Shown here one piece after another: positions 1-12,264 of a DNA stretch of 64,000 nt. Every line of letters starts with the position of its first letter. Positions within the stretch are counted from its first letter, which is position 1. The notes beneath the pieces were generated by a model. The model searched no databases and was not told the DNA's origin. It saw nothing but the letters and a program-made list of their open reading frames with translations. The position numbers and the translations under genes are program-made. Origin of the DNA: Cystobasidium ongulense (lineage: Eukaryota > Basidiomycota > Cystobasidiomycetes > Cystobasidiales > Cystobasidiaceae); the NCBI GenBank assembly GCA_022835595.1, contig BQUP01000006.1, positions 943,307-1,007,306 on the forward strand. Direction: 5' to 3'.

Positions 1-957
1 AGAGACGCCTTCTTCCGAAGTACTACCGCCATTCGAAGTTCTCTTCATTCGTGAGGCAGCTGAGTGCCTATGGATTCAAGCGTGTAAGAGCTGCGAGAGA
101 TGAAAGTCATTCAATTCGAAGAGAAGAACTGATTATAACGTGATTCGAAACAGGCCTACTTGACCGAGCTTGGCAATCTCAGTCCAGCTGATATCAAAAG
201 ACCTCGAAAGAAAGGAAAGGAACCGTCCCGAAGGAGTGAATACTTTCACCCAAATTTCCGGCGAAATCGTAAAGATTTGCTTCCTCTTATCGTCAGAAAG
301 TTGCACCGCTATGAGGAGGAATACGAGCCGCCCATCGAGGATCGGTCGTTGGGTGCTGATCAGGCAGAAGATGATGTACAAGGTCCGGCTCCGGGCGAGG
401 ATCAAGAAGAAGATAATGTGCAAAGACTCTCTCCGGTACAAGCTGAAGACAGGACAGTGGACGATACCTGGAAGGCAATTCTCGGACCTGTCGTTTCCAA
501 CGAAAGGGGAGACGCTTCGGCCGCACCTCACGGAGACGTGCCTCTGTATGCTACCAGTGAACCCTCAACTCAGACCAATTCTCCTGAAGACAGCATTTTC
601 GGAGATTATACAAAGAACCGCATGACTGAGAGTTTCAACAAAGCTCCATTTCATGAGCCTGTTTCCCTTGTCGATAATCTGGATCGTGTCATACAAGAAC
701 TACCACAGGACCCGCAGACTTTAATCGTTTTGCTACAGAAGAGTCAGCTTCTGACTTCCCACATTCAAGAGCGCTTGGGCATGATGATTCCGAATTGGCG
801 CGTGATGACTCCAGGACCCAGTCTACCCAGTTGGCCCGGGGCGAACACTGGCTGGAATGCTACACAGCAGCATCCCTTCACCCTAGCCTTCAGCTCAGCA
901 GGCCCGTGTGTGGAAGATCACCGAGTTCTGTCGCCTTTTACGTCCGCGCCATTCTAA
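1..957 (+). CDS. HSF-type DNA-binding transcription factor, C-terminal part (5' end outside window)
   Basis: The window opens inside a heat-shock-factor-type DNA-binding domain. The frame from base 3 reads the recognition-helix signature [16 protein letters not shown], and after a phase-0 intron (about 84..153) continues with [20 protein letters not shown], the conserved 'HP-F-R...DLL--I-RK' end of the domain. The family binds inverted nGAAn repeats in the nucleus. The roughly 25 residues between the two parts are longer and more basic than usual. The tail is acidic and Pro/Ser-rich, with one helical stretch near bases 660-770 that could be a short coiled coil. No response-regulator receiver domain (as in Skn7) is visible in the portion present. 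The gene ends at TAA 955-957, convergent with MDV1. Which HSF-domain paralogue it is cannot be decided from this fragment. Confidence 0.85.
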
Positions 958-1331
958 GGAGCCGGGATGATGTTGGGTACTCGATAAGCTTGTTGAATGT
1001 CTATACCCCTTTTTCGGTTTCTGTCAAGGCGTGCCATTACAAACCTACCCTGCTCTCTATCTCATTACAATCTGACCTGTAACGGAAAATGCAACGTCGT
1101 TCTCCTCTTCGCGAAGACCCTGCTATCATCTGTATACTTACTTCTGTAAACTAGCTCGTGAAAGGAGGACAATGCAAAGAATGATGAAGCTGAAAATCAG
1201 CGATGACACGTTTAGATAGCCACTTTCGAATCGGCTTGGTCGTTTGTATGCGAAACGCTTGCATTAAACAGAAATGATAACTGAAAATACAGATGCTACA
1301 CTGCTAATCGAGCTTAAAAAGTAACCAATGC
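958..1331. other. Convergent intergenic space, HSF-type gene / MDV1
   Basis: 374 bp between two converging stop codons, presumably 3' UTRs of both genes. I see no ORF, repeat or RNA gene in it. Confidence 0.6.
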
Positions 1332-4288
1332 TCAACTCAAGCTCCAAATCTTAACGGTACTATCCCTAGCACCAGTTGCTAGATATCTATCCATGAATCT
1401 CAACCTCTCCACTGGTGAGGTGTGACCATTAATGACTAATTCAGTCTGTTGAAGAGTTGTCCTATTGAAAACTTGAACGTTATTAGTTCCACCAGCAACT
1501 AGAATTCTTCTTGAATCAAATTGTAAGGAAGTAACGGGACCATCATATCGTAAAGATTCAATAGTTCTACCAGTTCTTAAATCCCAAACTCTAACAGTTT
1601 TATCAATTGAACCTGAAACTAAATGTAAATTATCGAATTGTAAGCAAGTAACAGCGGAAGTATGACCAATTAAACTTCTAACACTTTGTCCAGTTCTTGT
1701 ATCCCACATTCTAACACACCCATCCGCTGAACCTGAAGCTAACGCATATGACCATAATTGTAATCCTCCTACAAAATCAGAATACATTTCCCATGATCCA
1801 TCAGCATATGGTGGTGTAGCTTGAGTGAAATTGAAATTTGATAAAGTTGCACTGGGAGTTGAAGGCGAATTTGGTAAACTTCCAGCTAAAGTAGATAGAC
1901 CATAGGCCTGAGAAGAAAGTCTTCTTAGACCGGATAGTGAAGTTTTCTTGGTTCGAGGTGTCATGTACGCTGGTGAGGAAGCTGCGTTCCAAGGGTAATC
2001 AACTGGATCTTGAGCGTATTGAGCTGGACTTTGAGGCAGATTATTCAATGATTTTGACATGTCTGTTTTGACTGCTCCTGGGACACTTGCTTCTTCCATA
2101 TCCGCATCTGCAGGTAAAGGATTCGAGATTGCCCATAGTATATCCATAGTAACTACGCATTGACCTGTATTCAGATCCCAGAGACGAAGAGTCTTGTCAC
2201 TAGATCCAGATACGAGTGATGTATTTTCATAAGAAAGACAAGTGACAGCTTTACTATGGCCTTCTAACAGTCGCATTCGGGCAGCAGAAGGTGCAGGATC
2301 ATTATCGATGTCGCCAGTTCTACCAGACGAAGAAGAGAATGGTACATTCATAGGTTTAGGAGAAGGTAAAAGTGGGAAATCTTCTTCTTCTTTATCCTCA
2401 TTATCGGGTGTCGGTACTCCATTTAAAGTACTTGAATTATTTCGACCTGATACAGAAGAAGGTTTAGAAGAAGAAAAGAAAACATCTTCTTCTGCTTCTA
2501 ATCTTGAACCAGCTCCTACGAAATTCTTCTTTGAACCTCCTCTTCCTCCTGTATTATCATCATCATCGTTATCATCATTTCGAGAAGACGATTGTTCTTC
2601 TTCAGGTAAACCTTGTTCGATCGCAGTTGTTAGATCCCATAAAGCTATTTTACCATCTTCACCACCTGAAATTGCCATATCACCTTCTACTAATAATGCT
2701 TTAACAATACCTTTATGACCATTCAATCTAGCTAATTCTTCACCATCTGTAAGATCAAAGACCGAGACTTGACCATTTCCTCCATTTCCGTTGTGAGAGG
2801 AATGTGAAGATTGAGAATAAGCTGATGTATGAGGTAATGAATAGGAAGCTACTAATAGCCCATAAGGTTCACTAAAATCTAATGAAGTAACTGAAGAAGA
2901 CGAAATTGATGGATTGCGTGATGTGAGAGTCATGAATGCGACATTGGGTGGTAATTGATCGTGTTCGCTTGGTAAGAAAGCAGGCCCTTTACGACGTCTT
3001 GAAGATGTTGACGAGATTTGTTTTCCAGATTGACGTGCTTCAAGTTGTGCTAGTCGATCTGTTACTCCTTCGACTGCATGTCCACAGGAACGAAGGAAAC
3101 ACACAGATGTACGATGGAAGTGTGTCAGCGCGTCAAGCCTAAAAGGATTTTTACTGAAATGAAGGATCAGTGTGGTGAGAAGAACTCACGCTCATCATCC
3201 AATTCCAATTCTTCCTCTTTCAATTCCAACAATCTCTGACCTAATTCATCTTTCATGAACTCCAATTTCCTTATTTTTTCTTCAAGTACTTCTAAATCTT
3301 TCATAGTTAATTTCCTTCTCGTATTCAAAGATTTTTTATCCAGATTGATTTCCTTTATCTCTAACTCTAATTCTGGTTTTGTCAATAATTCTTCTTCCTC
3401 CTCTTCTACTGCTACTTCTCTAGCCGTACCTCCTTCAACTGCCGCCAAAGTTTCATTTCCTTCAGGTATTGTAAGATTTAAATTTGATTTTGGTTTTGAT
3501 GATGTTGAATTTGAAGTTGAACGTAGAGGAGTAGGCATAAAAGAAGATCTTCTTTTAGATTTGATAATTCTTTTCTTTGGAGTAGATTCTATGCTTTCGA
3601 TAGTATAAGAATCACTTGACAAAATACCTCTAGCTCTTTCACCTCTTTCTTTTAATCCTAATTCATTCACTCCAGCTGTTATTCCTAATTGTCTTTCAGA
3701 TAAAACAGCTCTACGTCTACGTCTTGCTAATTTTCGTGAACGTTCGGAAGGGATAGTAGCGTTGAATCCTTCTAGTAAATTTACTGCATTATCATCATCT
3801 TCTTCATTTTCGGATGCTTCTTCCTGTAATGTTGGTAGACCACCGTTGGATCGGGAAATAGATGTAGAAGAAGAAGGAATAGGCAAGCCTAACAAACGAT
3901 CTACATCTTCAATAATTCTTAAATCTGTGCTAGTGACAAGCTTTTTCTGTCCAGAAGCTGCTTTTCTCCCTCTAGCATTCGATGGAACGGCGAGCGCGGT
4001 GCTGTTTGATCTACTAGAGGACGAGGACGAAGCAGCTCTAGAAGCCAGAGTAAAAGTATTGGAAGAAGAAGAAACACCACTCAATCTAGCTAGTGCTATG
4101 AATGCATTTCTAGGGTTTGATAGGTTCAATAAATCGGTTGCACTGCTTCGTGCTGAATGACCGCCGTTTCCGGTAATTGAGGAAGAAGGACCATTTAGGA
4201 AAGCTGGAGAGCTGAGTATGCGGGGATGGAGTAGTTGAGGTGCCTGTATACGCAGAAAGCGGGTAGAACGAGAAATGTTGTATTCCAT
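1332..4288 (-). CDS. MDV1: Mitochondrial division protein 1 (WD40 fission adaptor)
   Basis: Model: complement(1332..3073, 3190..4288), 946 aa. The protein is the cytosolic adaptor that links Fis1 on the outer mitochondrial membrane to the dynamin Dnm1 during fission (family knowledge for Mdv1/Caf4). Visible parts: a Ser-rich N-terminus, a strong coiled coil at about residues 328-366 (LEEKIRKLEFMKDELGQRLL) that runs into the second exon, and a C-terminal WD40 propeller of about seven repeats with WDL/WDT ends. The propeller is interrupted by acidic Ser-rich inserts and by a 140-residue linker after MDILWAISNP, an arrangement typical of fungal Mdv1. The single intron (3074..3189) has a GTGAGT donor. 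The nearer acceptors give a stop or the wrong phase, so I chose TGCAG at 3074-3077, which keeps frame. Codons are notably A/T-ending compared with the MFS genes downstream. Caf4 is the alternative name. Confidence 0.88.
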
Positions 4289-4775
4289 TCAGGCCAGTTG
4301 TAGTCCATTTCAAGCGATTTCCCAGCGAGAACCAATCCAGAAGGTCAAGAGCGAGCGAGCGAGCGTCATCAGCAAATCGCACACTGCAGCACCGGCGAGC
4401 CTGGCTCAAGCGACAAGGGATACACGCACCAGCTCTTTGAGGATCCGCGTGGACTGGCTCGCTGCTCCGCTTGTGGTTATGGGCTGCAAGGCCTGGCTGT
4501 AGTCTGGCCGTGAATAATGTCCAGCTGCTGCTGCTTGATGCTGATGCTGCTCTCGCTCGCCTCGCTCGATGGGCGGCATGCTGAGGTCGAGGCGGCGTAG
4601 TCCCTAGTCTATCGTGCCCTACCCTACTCGACTGCCCTACTATTACTTGTGAGTGGTGTATGTGAAAGAGGTGCGACTCTGTATTGATGCTGGATGATCG
4701 AAGAAGACATCCATCAGAAAGAGTGCACTGCTCATCCTCGCTTTATCCCATCCAACACACACCACACAATACACC
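4289..4775. promoter_or_regulatory. Divergent promoter between MDV1 and the mitoribosomal gene
   Basis: 487 bp between two divergent start codons, so it should hold both promoters. It contains a short GCGA microsatellite near 4350 and CTG/GCT-rich tracts near 4530. No recognised operator. Two mitochondrial genes sharing this space could be co-regulated, which is inference. Confidence 0.5.
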
Positions 4776-5448
4776 ATGCAAGCAGTCAAGCGCGTCAGCA
4801 AGAAGACCCAGTCGCTCACTCAGCGCCTCACGCGGTTGCGACAAGGGCCAGCCAGCATTGCCTTGCCTGCTGGGGTGAAAGAGGTCGAAATGAGCTTTGC
4901 AATGCGGAACAGAGACTACGGCGCGAGGTGCGTGAAAAGCGTCAGGCTTTTCAGTAGTTGTTGGATAGCATTGCTGACTGCATCGCCATGACCTGCTTGG
5001 ATGGCATTGTAGACGATTCCTCAAACTCGACGTCCCTTCTATCCTGTACAAGAATCCTACATTATCATTCAAGCAGAACAGGCCAGAGAGAATTCCTGAT
5101 CCATCGTTGGTGGTTAGATATGGTGGGTTGTTCCTCTTACTCTGCATGCATGAATGAACAGTGTGTGGTGACTGACTGAGGTGTGCTCGGTGATACATAG
5201 ACAATGGACAATCTGCGAGTATTTCACTAAAGGACAAGTCGCATGAGGATATATTGGACGAGTTCAGGACGATAATGAGCTCGTCAGCGTCGTCATCATC
5301 ATCATCGGATAGTCCGTCCACCTTCACGCCCCATCCAGACTCTTCCACCTCGACCTCGTCAAGTCCACCATCGAATACATCGACTAGCACACCACCGCCG
5401 AAGGGAGAGATAGAGTCGGGTGTGGATGTGGGCACGGCGAGGGAGTAG
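4776..5448 (+). CDS. Mitochondrial large-subunit ribosomal protein, L51/S25/CI-B8 fold (MRP49/mL61-like)
   Basis: Model: 4776..4927, 5013..5122, 5201..5448; 169 aa. After splicing, the N-terminal half reads a basic mitochondrial leader-like stretch (QAVKRVSKKTQSLTQRLTRL), then YGARRFLKLDVPSILYKNPT. This matches the L51/S25/CI-B8 pattern 'G-R-F----P-L-Y-NP', a thioredoxin-like fold found in mL43, mS25, mL61 and complex I subunit NDUFA2. The basic leader and the NP motif favour a mitoribosomal protein. The third exon carries a conserved-looking segment ending in DEFRTIMSSS, then a low-complexity Ser/Thr/Pro tail of about 55 residues that is probably not part of the fold. Both introns are GT-AG and keep frame (phases 2 and 1). 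It shares the upstream promoter region with MDV1. The exact paralogue remains uncertain. Confidence 0.72.
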
Positions 5449-6340
5449 ACGCATATCATGTTGGCTTTAATGGTGTTGTTTGTCGCATATCGTATCCGTT
5501 ACTTATTTTCCTTCTCTCTCTCTCGTATACCCTGTCGTTAAGCACTCAGCAGCAGCATTAGAGTGACCAGAGCTGGACCAACGACCCGGCAAGCGAACAA
5601 CGATAGCTGACTACTGCTCACTAACGAGGAATGCAGCACTCAAGACACACGACGGCCACTCTTACTCTTTCCGCCTCTTTGTCGCCACTCTGCATTGACC
5701 TTGGGCGACACAGTGTTGACCTTTTTCACTTCCATCCGTCTTCCTCGACTCGACTCGAATCCAGTCGACACTGTCAGCAGGTCTATCGCATTCCAGACTG
5801 TATCCCGCAGAGAAGGGTGGAGTCCACAAGACACTGGCTGTCGTCCTTCTTCTCCTCCTCCTCCTTGTTCCTGGCGGTCAGACCCTCCCACTCACATCGA
5901 CGACAAGCATCCGAGTCGAGTACAAGTCGCTCGAACAGCAGCCGTAGGACCCCACCCAGATACTATTGCTACCCGGTCTAGATCAAGCGCAACCAACGGA
6001 CTGTATCCTTGTATCTTCACGGGTCGACACACACCTGTGCGCTTTGTTCTCGAGGGACAAAGGCCACCCTTCGCAGGACGGAGGGACATCAAGCTCACCT
6101 CACTTGAGACTCGACTCTACTCTTTCGACTCCAACTCGCTTTCTGCGTCACTCGGCTGCCTCTCATCCTATAGAGACACCGCCTGAGCTGGGGGAGGCAC
6201 ACTCGTTCAATTCATCGCACACCTCACGCTGGCCTTTGAACACCTAGCAACCAGCCCGCATACACGTCGTCAACAACACACACGTCTCGTATATCCCATA
6301 CCCGTAACCACCTGGTACCACTCTCATACAGTCAGCAAAC
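5449..6340. promoter_or_regulatory. Intergenic/5' leader region before CFEM-like gene 1
   Basis: About 890 bp. The + strand is strikingly C+T-rich with repeated ACTCGACTC-like motifs (about 5660-6170) and few purine runs, which looks like a fungal promoter followed by a long 5' leader. The short ORFs inside have no recognisable domain. An upstream exon encoding a signal peptide for the next gene could hide here, but I could not identify one. Confidence 0.45.
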
Positions 6341-8754
6341 ATGGAAAGAGCTTCATCAGCACAAAGACATCGTCAACTACTCCGTCGTCAGAGGGGCGTT
6401 CCCCCATCGTTCGAACCAGAAGAAGCTTTGTCAAGCATAGTAGATTCAGTAGCTTCGGCAGTAGCTTCAGTTACTGCCAAGGGGGGCAGAGTAGCTGTCG
6501 CTGCCGCTGACGATGAAGAAGAGACCAGTCAACCTTTAAGCGCTTGGTGAGTTTGTTGACATTATCGAAATAGAAATGTTTCAGAAACCCTTTCAAAGGG
6601 AATCTGTTTTTTGCCAGATGTCCTGTACTGATGATAAACATGCTCATGCTTGGTATCACTCTAGCTCCGTGTCTTGCTTGACTGTCCACCTCGGGAACGA
6701 CTGCAGGACAGTAGTAAGTCGCTTTCCTACTCGCTGCGTTTTCGATTCACGCCCTCATCCTTCTTTGCTGACATTGCACCTTACGACTTCCCCAATCGAC
6801 CTTAGTCCTGCATGTGCAGTAATCCTGAACTCGCTACTGCGAATACTTGTATCGCTGCTGCTTGTCCTAGGAAAGATAGGGGCGAGTTCTTGAACAATAT
6901 TCAAGCAGTAGGTTTTGAATCCTTTTTCTACTTTTTCCAGTATTCTACTCTCCATTTTTCTGCCCGTACTTGGAGTGACTGAGATTTCTCGGGCCTATTT
7001 TTCCTTTCATCTCGCAGTGGTGTGGAAACGCTCAAGCTGCTGCTTTGATCAATCCCGGCCCTGTTGACGCTATTTCAAGCTCTACTGCACTCTCTCGAGC
7101 TCGTTCTTCGGCTACTGAACTTTCATCGTCCGCAATCAGCGCTAGTACCGTTGCAACTGTGCTCTCTGCAAGTGGTTCACTCATCCTGTCTAGTGCAATC
7201 TCTTCTGTGGCTACTTCTACTACTCGACGTGCTGCAACTATCACGCCCGCCGCATCCACTACTTTAAATACTGAAGATGAATCACTACAGACAAGTCGGA
7301 CCAATCCAAGTATAAACAATGCAGAAGTGACGTCAAATTCATCACCAGACGATAGCAGCAACAGCGCAGTACAAAGTTCAGAAAAGAAAGGAGTTTCAAC
7401 AGGAACTGTAGTTGGTATTGTAGTTGGAATGATAATAGCTTTTGTTATTATTGGATTATGCGTTTGGTTAGTTAGAAGATCTTTATTAGGTAGACATAAA
7501 AAAGGAAAAGAATTCTTAAGAAGTTCGGATCCTGGTGATTGGGTCAACAATGATATCATTAATAAAGATGGTCATGGTCGTTCTACTGGTGTGGGAGGAG
7601 GTGCTGGTGTTGCTGACCTTGATGAAAAATTCGATACAATGAGCGAGAATGATAGAATTGATAGAACTATGCAAGAAAGAAGTGGTAGTATGATATCTGG
7701 TCAAATTATTCAACCTGGTGTAGGAGCTTATGCTCGACATCTCTCTCAAACACCACGATCTTCATCAAATCCTGCTGGGTATGGAAGTTTATATCCTACG
7801 GAGAATGGCAATAATATCGGACATAGGCAAAGTCAAAAACAATATGAAGATATGCATGCTTCCTTAGCTTATCCTTCTCATATGGGTATTTCACCTACTT
7901 CCCCTTATAACACTCATCCTCAATTCTACGCACACCAACAACAAGTTCAACCACAATTTGATCCACAGCAGCATCAATATGTTCAACCGATATTTGCAGC
8001 TACTCCTCATACCTCAATGCAAACTATGATGATGAATGATAATAATGTAACGATGACTCCTCATTCTGCTGGATTAGATTCTACAATGGCGAATCTATCT
8101 CATCGTGATGGATCGATACAGGGTAGTCCATACCCTGAATCTATAACTATGACACCTGAAATTTCACATGTGGTGGATGGAGGAGTTGGAGGAGGTCATC
8201 TCCCCAGTGGGCTGAGCGCTTCTCAATTAGGTAGACATGAATCTATTCCATTTGTTATACCTACTGCTCTTCAACACTCTTCTCCTGGCATTGCTACTAT
8301 CGGTGATGCTGCTGGACATTCTCAAAATTCGCATTCATACTCTGGTAGTATGAGTGGCGTACCACGTTCTCTGACGGCGGGAGGGATTGGCGATAGACTA
8401 TCAACCTCTACTTCGAGCAGCCTAATCTGTATCCCTTCTACAATCCCTCAACGTAGAATGACTCAACAATTGGCTCAGAATGTTCCTCTACCACCTTCGA
8501 CTCCACCTGGGAATGGAAATGCCCCACTACCTCCTATGCCATTACCAGGAATGACAGATAAAATGACAGACATTGGTATGAACAATGGGGCTGAAGGTAA
8601 TGACTCCTCGAAAACGCCAAAGGGATTACCAACAGTTCCAGAGGTGAAATCTTCTGAAAATCCATTCTTGGATATGAATGAAGATGAGGCAGATGATGGC
8701 GGAAAGGACAAGAAAAGGGAATCTTTTACGGGTTTAGCTTATCTTGCTAAATAA
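6341..8754 (+). CDS. CFEM-like eight-cysteine single-pass membrane protein 1
   Basis: Model: 6341..6546, 6665..6713, 6806..6907, 7018..8754; 697 aa. Splicing reveals eight cysteines at residues 69, 73, 82, 87, 89, 100, 105 and 121 (...ACSVSC...DC...SCMC...TC...AC...WCGN), close to the fungal CFEM pattern, which in other proteins binds haem or acts at the cell surface. A Ser/Thr-rich stalk follows, then one transmembrane segment at about residues 249-271 (GIVVGMIIAFVIIGLCVWLV). A basic stop-transfer run and a long Gln/Pro/Met-rich cytosolic tail complete it. Odd: the N-terminus (MERASSAQRHRQLLRRQRG) is basic and is not a signal peptide, so either translation starts in a missed upstream exon or the protein uses the transmembrane segment for insertion. 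Intron phases 2,0,0 and the 49-nt second exon are shared with the gene at 54774-56529. Function unknown; a cell-surface sensor or haem-binding role is speculation. Confidence 0.75.
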
Positions 8755-9279
8755 ACGAACCTTGTCATATCGAAGTGGCCTGCGTGAGTGCACCGCCGGA
8801 GGTAGTGGTTTTTTTTCTTCTTTTTTTTTCGTGGCCACGCTATACAAGTGACTGAGTGATAAGTTGAAGAAATGGGTTATGGAGTTGCAAGATATCCGTC
8901 AGAATGAGTGATACCACGACCTGGGTAGTTGGGATTGTTCTCTTTCTCTTTCTCTTTCACTTTTCCTCTCACACATTCATTCTTTTTCTTTTTCTAGGCT
9001 TTTGCTGTCCACCTTTGTTCGAGTTAGATTTGGTTACGCTTCTTTGAAAGCAGCATGCAAGGCTATCTCTACTCTGTGTCTTTGTACCGTATTGAATTGG
9101 TATGAACCAAATCAGTCTCGCACCTTCGCGAATGTGCTGGCCGACTTTAGCCTCTTTGCCACATCGGCCTCGATCGCCTTTGCTGCAATTTCGCATGTAG
9201 ACAATGTGTTTGATACAATCCAATTCTACATTTGATTACTACTACCACTACTACTACCCTAGTAATCTGAACACTCACC
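8755..9279. promoter_or_regulatory. Intergenic region and ZPR1 promoter
   Basis: 525 bp. It contains T-rich and CTTT-repeat tracts (about 8808-8830 and 8940-8990), then a TACTAC-type repeat just before the ZPR1 start. This pyrimidine-rich layout is usual for fungal promoters. A weak antisense spliced ORF is discussed under rejected items. Confidence 0.5.
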
Positions 9280-11185
9280 ATGAGCAAGAGAGACCACCAT
9301 ACCGCCTTCAGGCCAATTGGCGACGCTGCAGCCGCGACGGACGCTTTGAAAGCTGAAGATGAACAGATGCAAGTCGACAATGCAGCTGGACAGAAGCAGC
9401 AGCAGCAAGAGAAGCAAGATGGTGAAGAGGACGACGGAGAACCGCTTGAGCATCCTGTTGAAGAAATTGAAAGTCTGTGCATGCAGTGCGGTGAGAATGT
9501 AGGTTGCTCATGAATCAGGCTTCTGCAGATGGATGCTGATGCTGATGCTTGAACGGCCTTGCTCTCGTATTCTCCGTGTTGACTGAATGTCACTGTAATG
9601 GTCACTGTCACACGCTCTTAGGGCACCACGAGGCTTCTCCTCACCATGATCCCATACTTTAAGGAAGTCATCATCATGAGCTTCCGCTGTCCTCATTGTG
9701 GCAAGTTTCTCATTTCACACACTGCATTCGCAAAGTTCTATAGTTACTAACAACAAACGATTCTATAGGCTGCCACAATAATGAGATTCAGTCTGCTGGT
9801 CAGATGCACGGTAAGTCTTCCCCTAAGAGAAATGGTCGAAGAGGCCTCGATACTAATTCCGAATAAATTCGCAGAACTCGGAAGTGTATATACAGTCAAA
9901 TGCACAACACGCGAAGATCTTAACCGTCAATTAGTCAAATCTGAATTTGCAACATTGCAAATACCAGAATATGAACTTACTCTACCACCTGGTAAAGGAC
10001 AATTAACAACTATCGAATCTATCATCTCACATACAATTGAAGATTTAGAATTCGAACAACCAGTTCGACAGCATACTACTCCTGAACTACATCTAAAAAT
10101 TGAAGAGATGTTGGAAAGGTTACGTGGTATCGTAAACGAAAAGGAAGGTCCTGCACATGAAAAGCTGGAGAAGACATTCACCGTCAAATTGGATGACCCT
10201 TCTGGAAATTCTTTCATTGAAGCTAAAGGTGGTTTCGAAGATCCTAAATGGAGTAAGAGGGAATACAGACGTACAGCCGAACAGAATGAATTCCTAGGAT
10301 TATCTGGTGGAAAGGCTGAAACAGGCGAAAAGGCGGCAGCCCAAACTACAGGATCAACTGTCAACGCAGCAAATGAGAAAACTCTAACAGATGATTATAT
10401 CAATAAACCTGAAGATGTTTACTCTTTCCCTGATATCTGCTCGAGTTGTGGTGCACATCTAGAAACTTTTATGAAGACTGTTGATATACCCCATTTCAAG
10501 GAAGTCGTACTTATGAGTACCAACTGCCATTCATGCGGATATAGAGATAACGAGATCAAGAGTGGTGGTGCTATTGCCCCACAGGGTAGAAAGATCACTT
10601 TGAAAGTCGAGGATACTGAAGATTTAAGTCGAGATATCTTGAAGGTACGTCTGAAAATCTCATACAGCCACACTCATACTTTGAAGACCAGCTGAACTTT
10701 CTATCCAAACCTTACAGAGTGAGACTGCGGGGCTATCTATCCCTGAAATAGATCTTCACCTTCAGCCGGGTACATTAGGAGGACGTTTCACAACACTGGA
10801 AGGTCTATTAAATCAAGTTTACGAAGAATTAGATGAGCGTGCTTTTGCAAGAGGTGATGCAGCAGTTGGTGAAACGAGTGAAATTGAAGTTTTCTTGGAA
10901 AAACTTAAAAAAGTTCGTCAAGTATTAGTTCCATATACTATTATTTTAGATGATCCTCTCAATAACTCTTATATTCAAAATTTATATGCACCTGATGATG
11001 ATCCCAATATGACTGTTGAAATATATGATAGATCATATGAACAGAATGAAGATTTAGGGTTAAATGATATCAAAGTTGAAGGATATGAGGGCGAAGAAGA
11101 AGCTAAAAAAGCCAGAGAAGAGGCAGACAGGAAAGAAGCGGAAGCTGCTGCCGCTGCTACTTCCGGAGGTGTGCAAAGTAGCTAA
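9280..11185 (+). CDS. ZPR1: Zinc finger protein ZPR1
   Basis: Model: 9280..9498, 9622..9700, 9769..9810, 9875..10644, 10718..11185; 525 aa. ZPR1 is an essential eukaryotic protein that binds eEF1A and assists its folding. The sequence shows the duplicated ZPR1 module: zinc finger 1 (LCMQCGEN ... CPHCG) followed by GSVYTVKC and the first beta domain ([17 protein letters not shown]). Zinc finger 2 ([12 protein letters not shown] ... [15 protein letters not shown]) follows, with the second domain ([21 protein letters not shown]) and the [13 protein letters not shown] motif, which mirrors [18 protein letters not shown] of the first half. The length is normal. The second intron starts with GCAAGT instead of GTAAGT, is preceded by the finger-1 CPHC, and contains a perfect TACTAAC branch site (9745-9751): a GC-AG intron. 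The acidic/Lys-rich C-terminus is ordinary. Confidence 0.96.
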
Positions 11186-11346
11186 GTTGCGCGATGAGAA
11201 AATTGAAAGTGAAACTTTGCTTGGAAGAATTGTACCTTGTAGCATTTCAGAATAAACACAAATGAGAAAAGATGCTAGATGCGAGTACAACAACAAATCT
11301 ACTTGAGACTTTCAATATGCTAACCTCATTAACGAGAAACTGCTCC

Positions 11347-12264
11347 TCAGCTGTGCATACGACGTGAGTTTTGAACTCTGATCAAAAGCCAGTTGACTGC
11401 TTGCGCTACTCCCTCTCTGCAAATTTGTCGATGTCAGCTAGTCCTCCTGTAATGATAGTGACTTGACTACTCACCCTGTCAATGCTGATATAGGCATTAC
11501 TGCCGCTTCTGACACATTATACTGAGCAACATGCTTATTAAAAGATTCTTTTATACTCTCAATAGGCATAGCATCTTTATCATCCATTTTATTCGCTAAA
11601 ACTAGAACAGGAACACCTTCTATTCTTCTATCAGATATGATTTGATCAAAGTTGTTCCAACAATCTGATATTCTTTCGCTGTTTCTATCTGTACTGTCGA
11701 TGACGAAACAGACAGCGTGACAATCGGAATAATATTTGCTCCATAAACTACGGAGATCTCGTTGCCCCCCTAGATCCCAGAATTGAAGTATTGATGAGGA
11801 AAGGACGACTCGACCGACTGCAATGCAATGCAATGGGTTAGATGGAGGCCGAGTCAGTATGTTATCACGTGGGTTTCGTATGGACAGTGCGCAAAGCTAG
11901 CTTCAGAGAAACGTGGAATCAGACGCACTATTCTGACCTATTGTCGGTGTGATCTTATCTGCTGGTAGTCCAGGCTGGTCGCTGAAGGTGGACTTGACCT
12001 TTTCCAAGAATGTCTGAAAGGGTACATGGGTACATTAGAAGTCTATATTCAGCTGGACTGCCGTCAAAGCTGCTGTATTCGACGTATATCCGACGAACCG
12101 TCTTTCCAGCTGCATCTAGACCCAATATGACTATGGAGAACTGGAGCGAGATGATCCTTTAGCATCGTCATCATGCCTGCATATTGCATAAATACGAAGG
12201 GTGTCCGACTCACCTCGTCCTTGCGCACAAGCTCGGACACAAGACCGGAGAGCAGATGAAACAT
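11347..12264 (-). CDS. ARL3: ARFRP1/Arl3-type Golgi small GTPase
   Basis: Model: complement(11347..11416, 11475..11817, 11929..12013, 12099..12140, 12214..12264); 196 aa. It begins MFHLLSGL, as yeast Arl3 begins MFHLV. In that family the N-terminal Met is acetylated (NatC) and recruits the protein to the trans-Golgi via Sys1, replacing the Gly-2 myristoylation of ordinary ARFs; Gly-2 is absent here. G1 is GLDAAGKT, G2 contains TPTIGQN, G3 is WDLGGQ, G4 is NKMD and G5 is SALTG. The order and length fit ARFRP1. The protein acts upstream of Arl1 and golgin recruitment. The G1 loop is split by an intron directly after the invariant Thr. The start is divergent from LEO1 across 145 bp. Confidence 0.93.

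Noticed and set aside
2242-2718. 158-aa + strand ORF inside MDV1
   Set aside because: Antisense of Ser/Glu-rich linkers of the WD40 protein.
8971-9330. Antisense spliced mini-ORF overlapping the ZPR1 start (MVVSLAHAKAIEADVAKRLK-like)
   Set aside because: Splice sites and frame work for one intron, but the following exon stops after five codons. The product would be about 32 aa and unlike any family I know.
9499-9621. Possible box C/D snoRNA in ZPR1 intron 1 (TGATGCTGATGC, then CTGA)
   Set aside because: No proper RTGATGA C box and no terminal stem; it looks like a GATGCT trinucleotide-type repeat.
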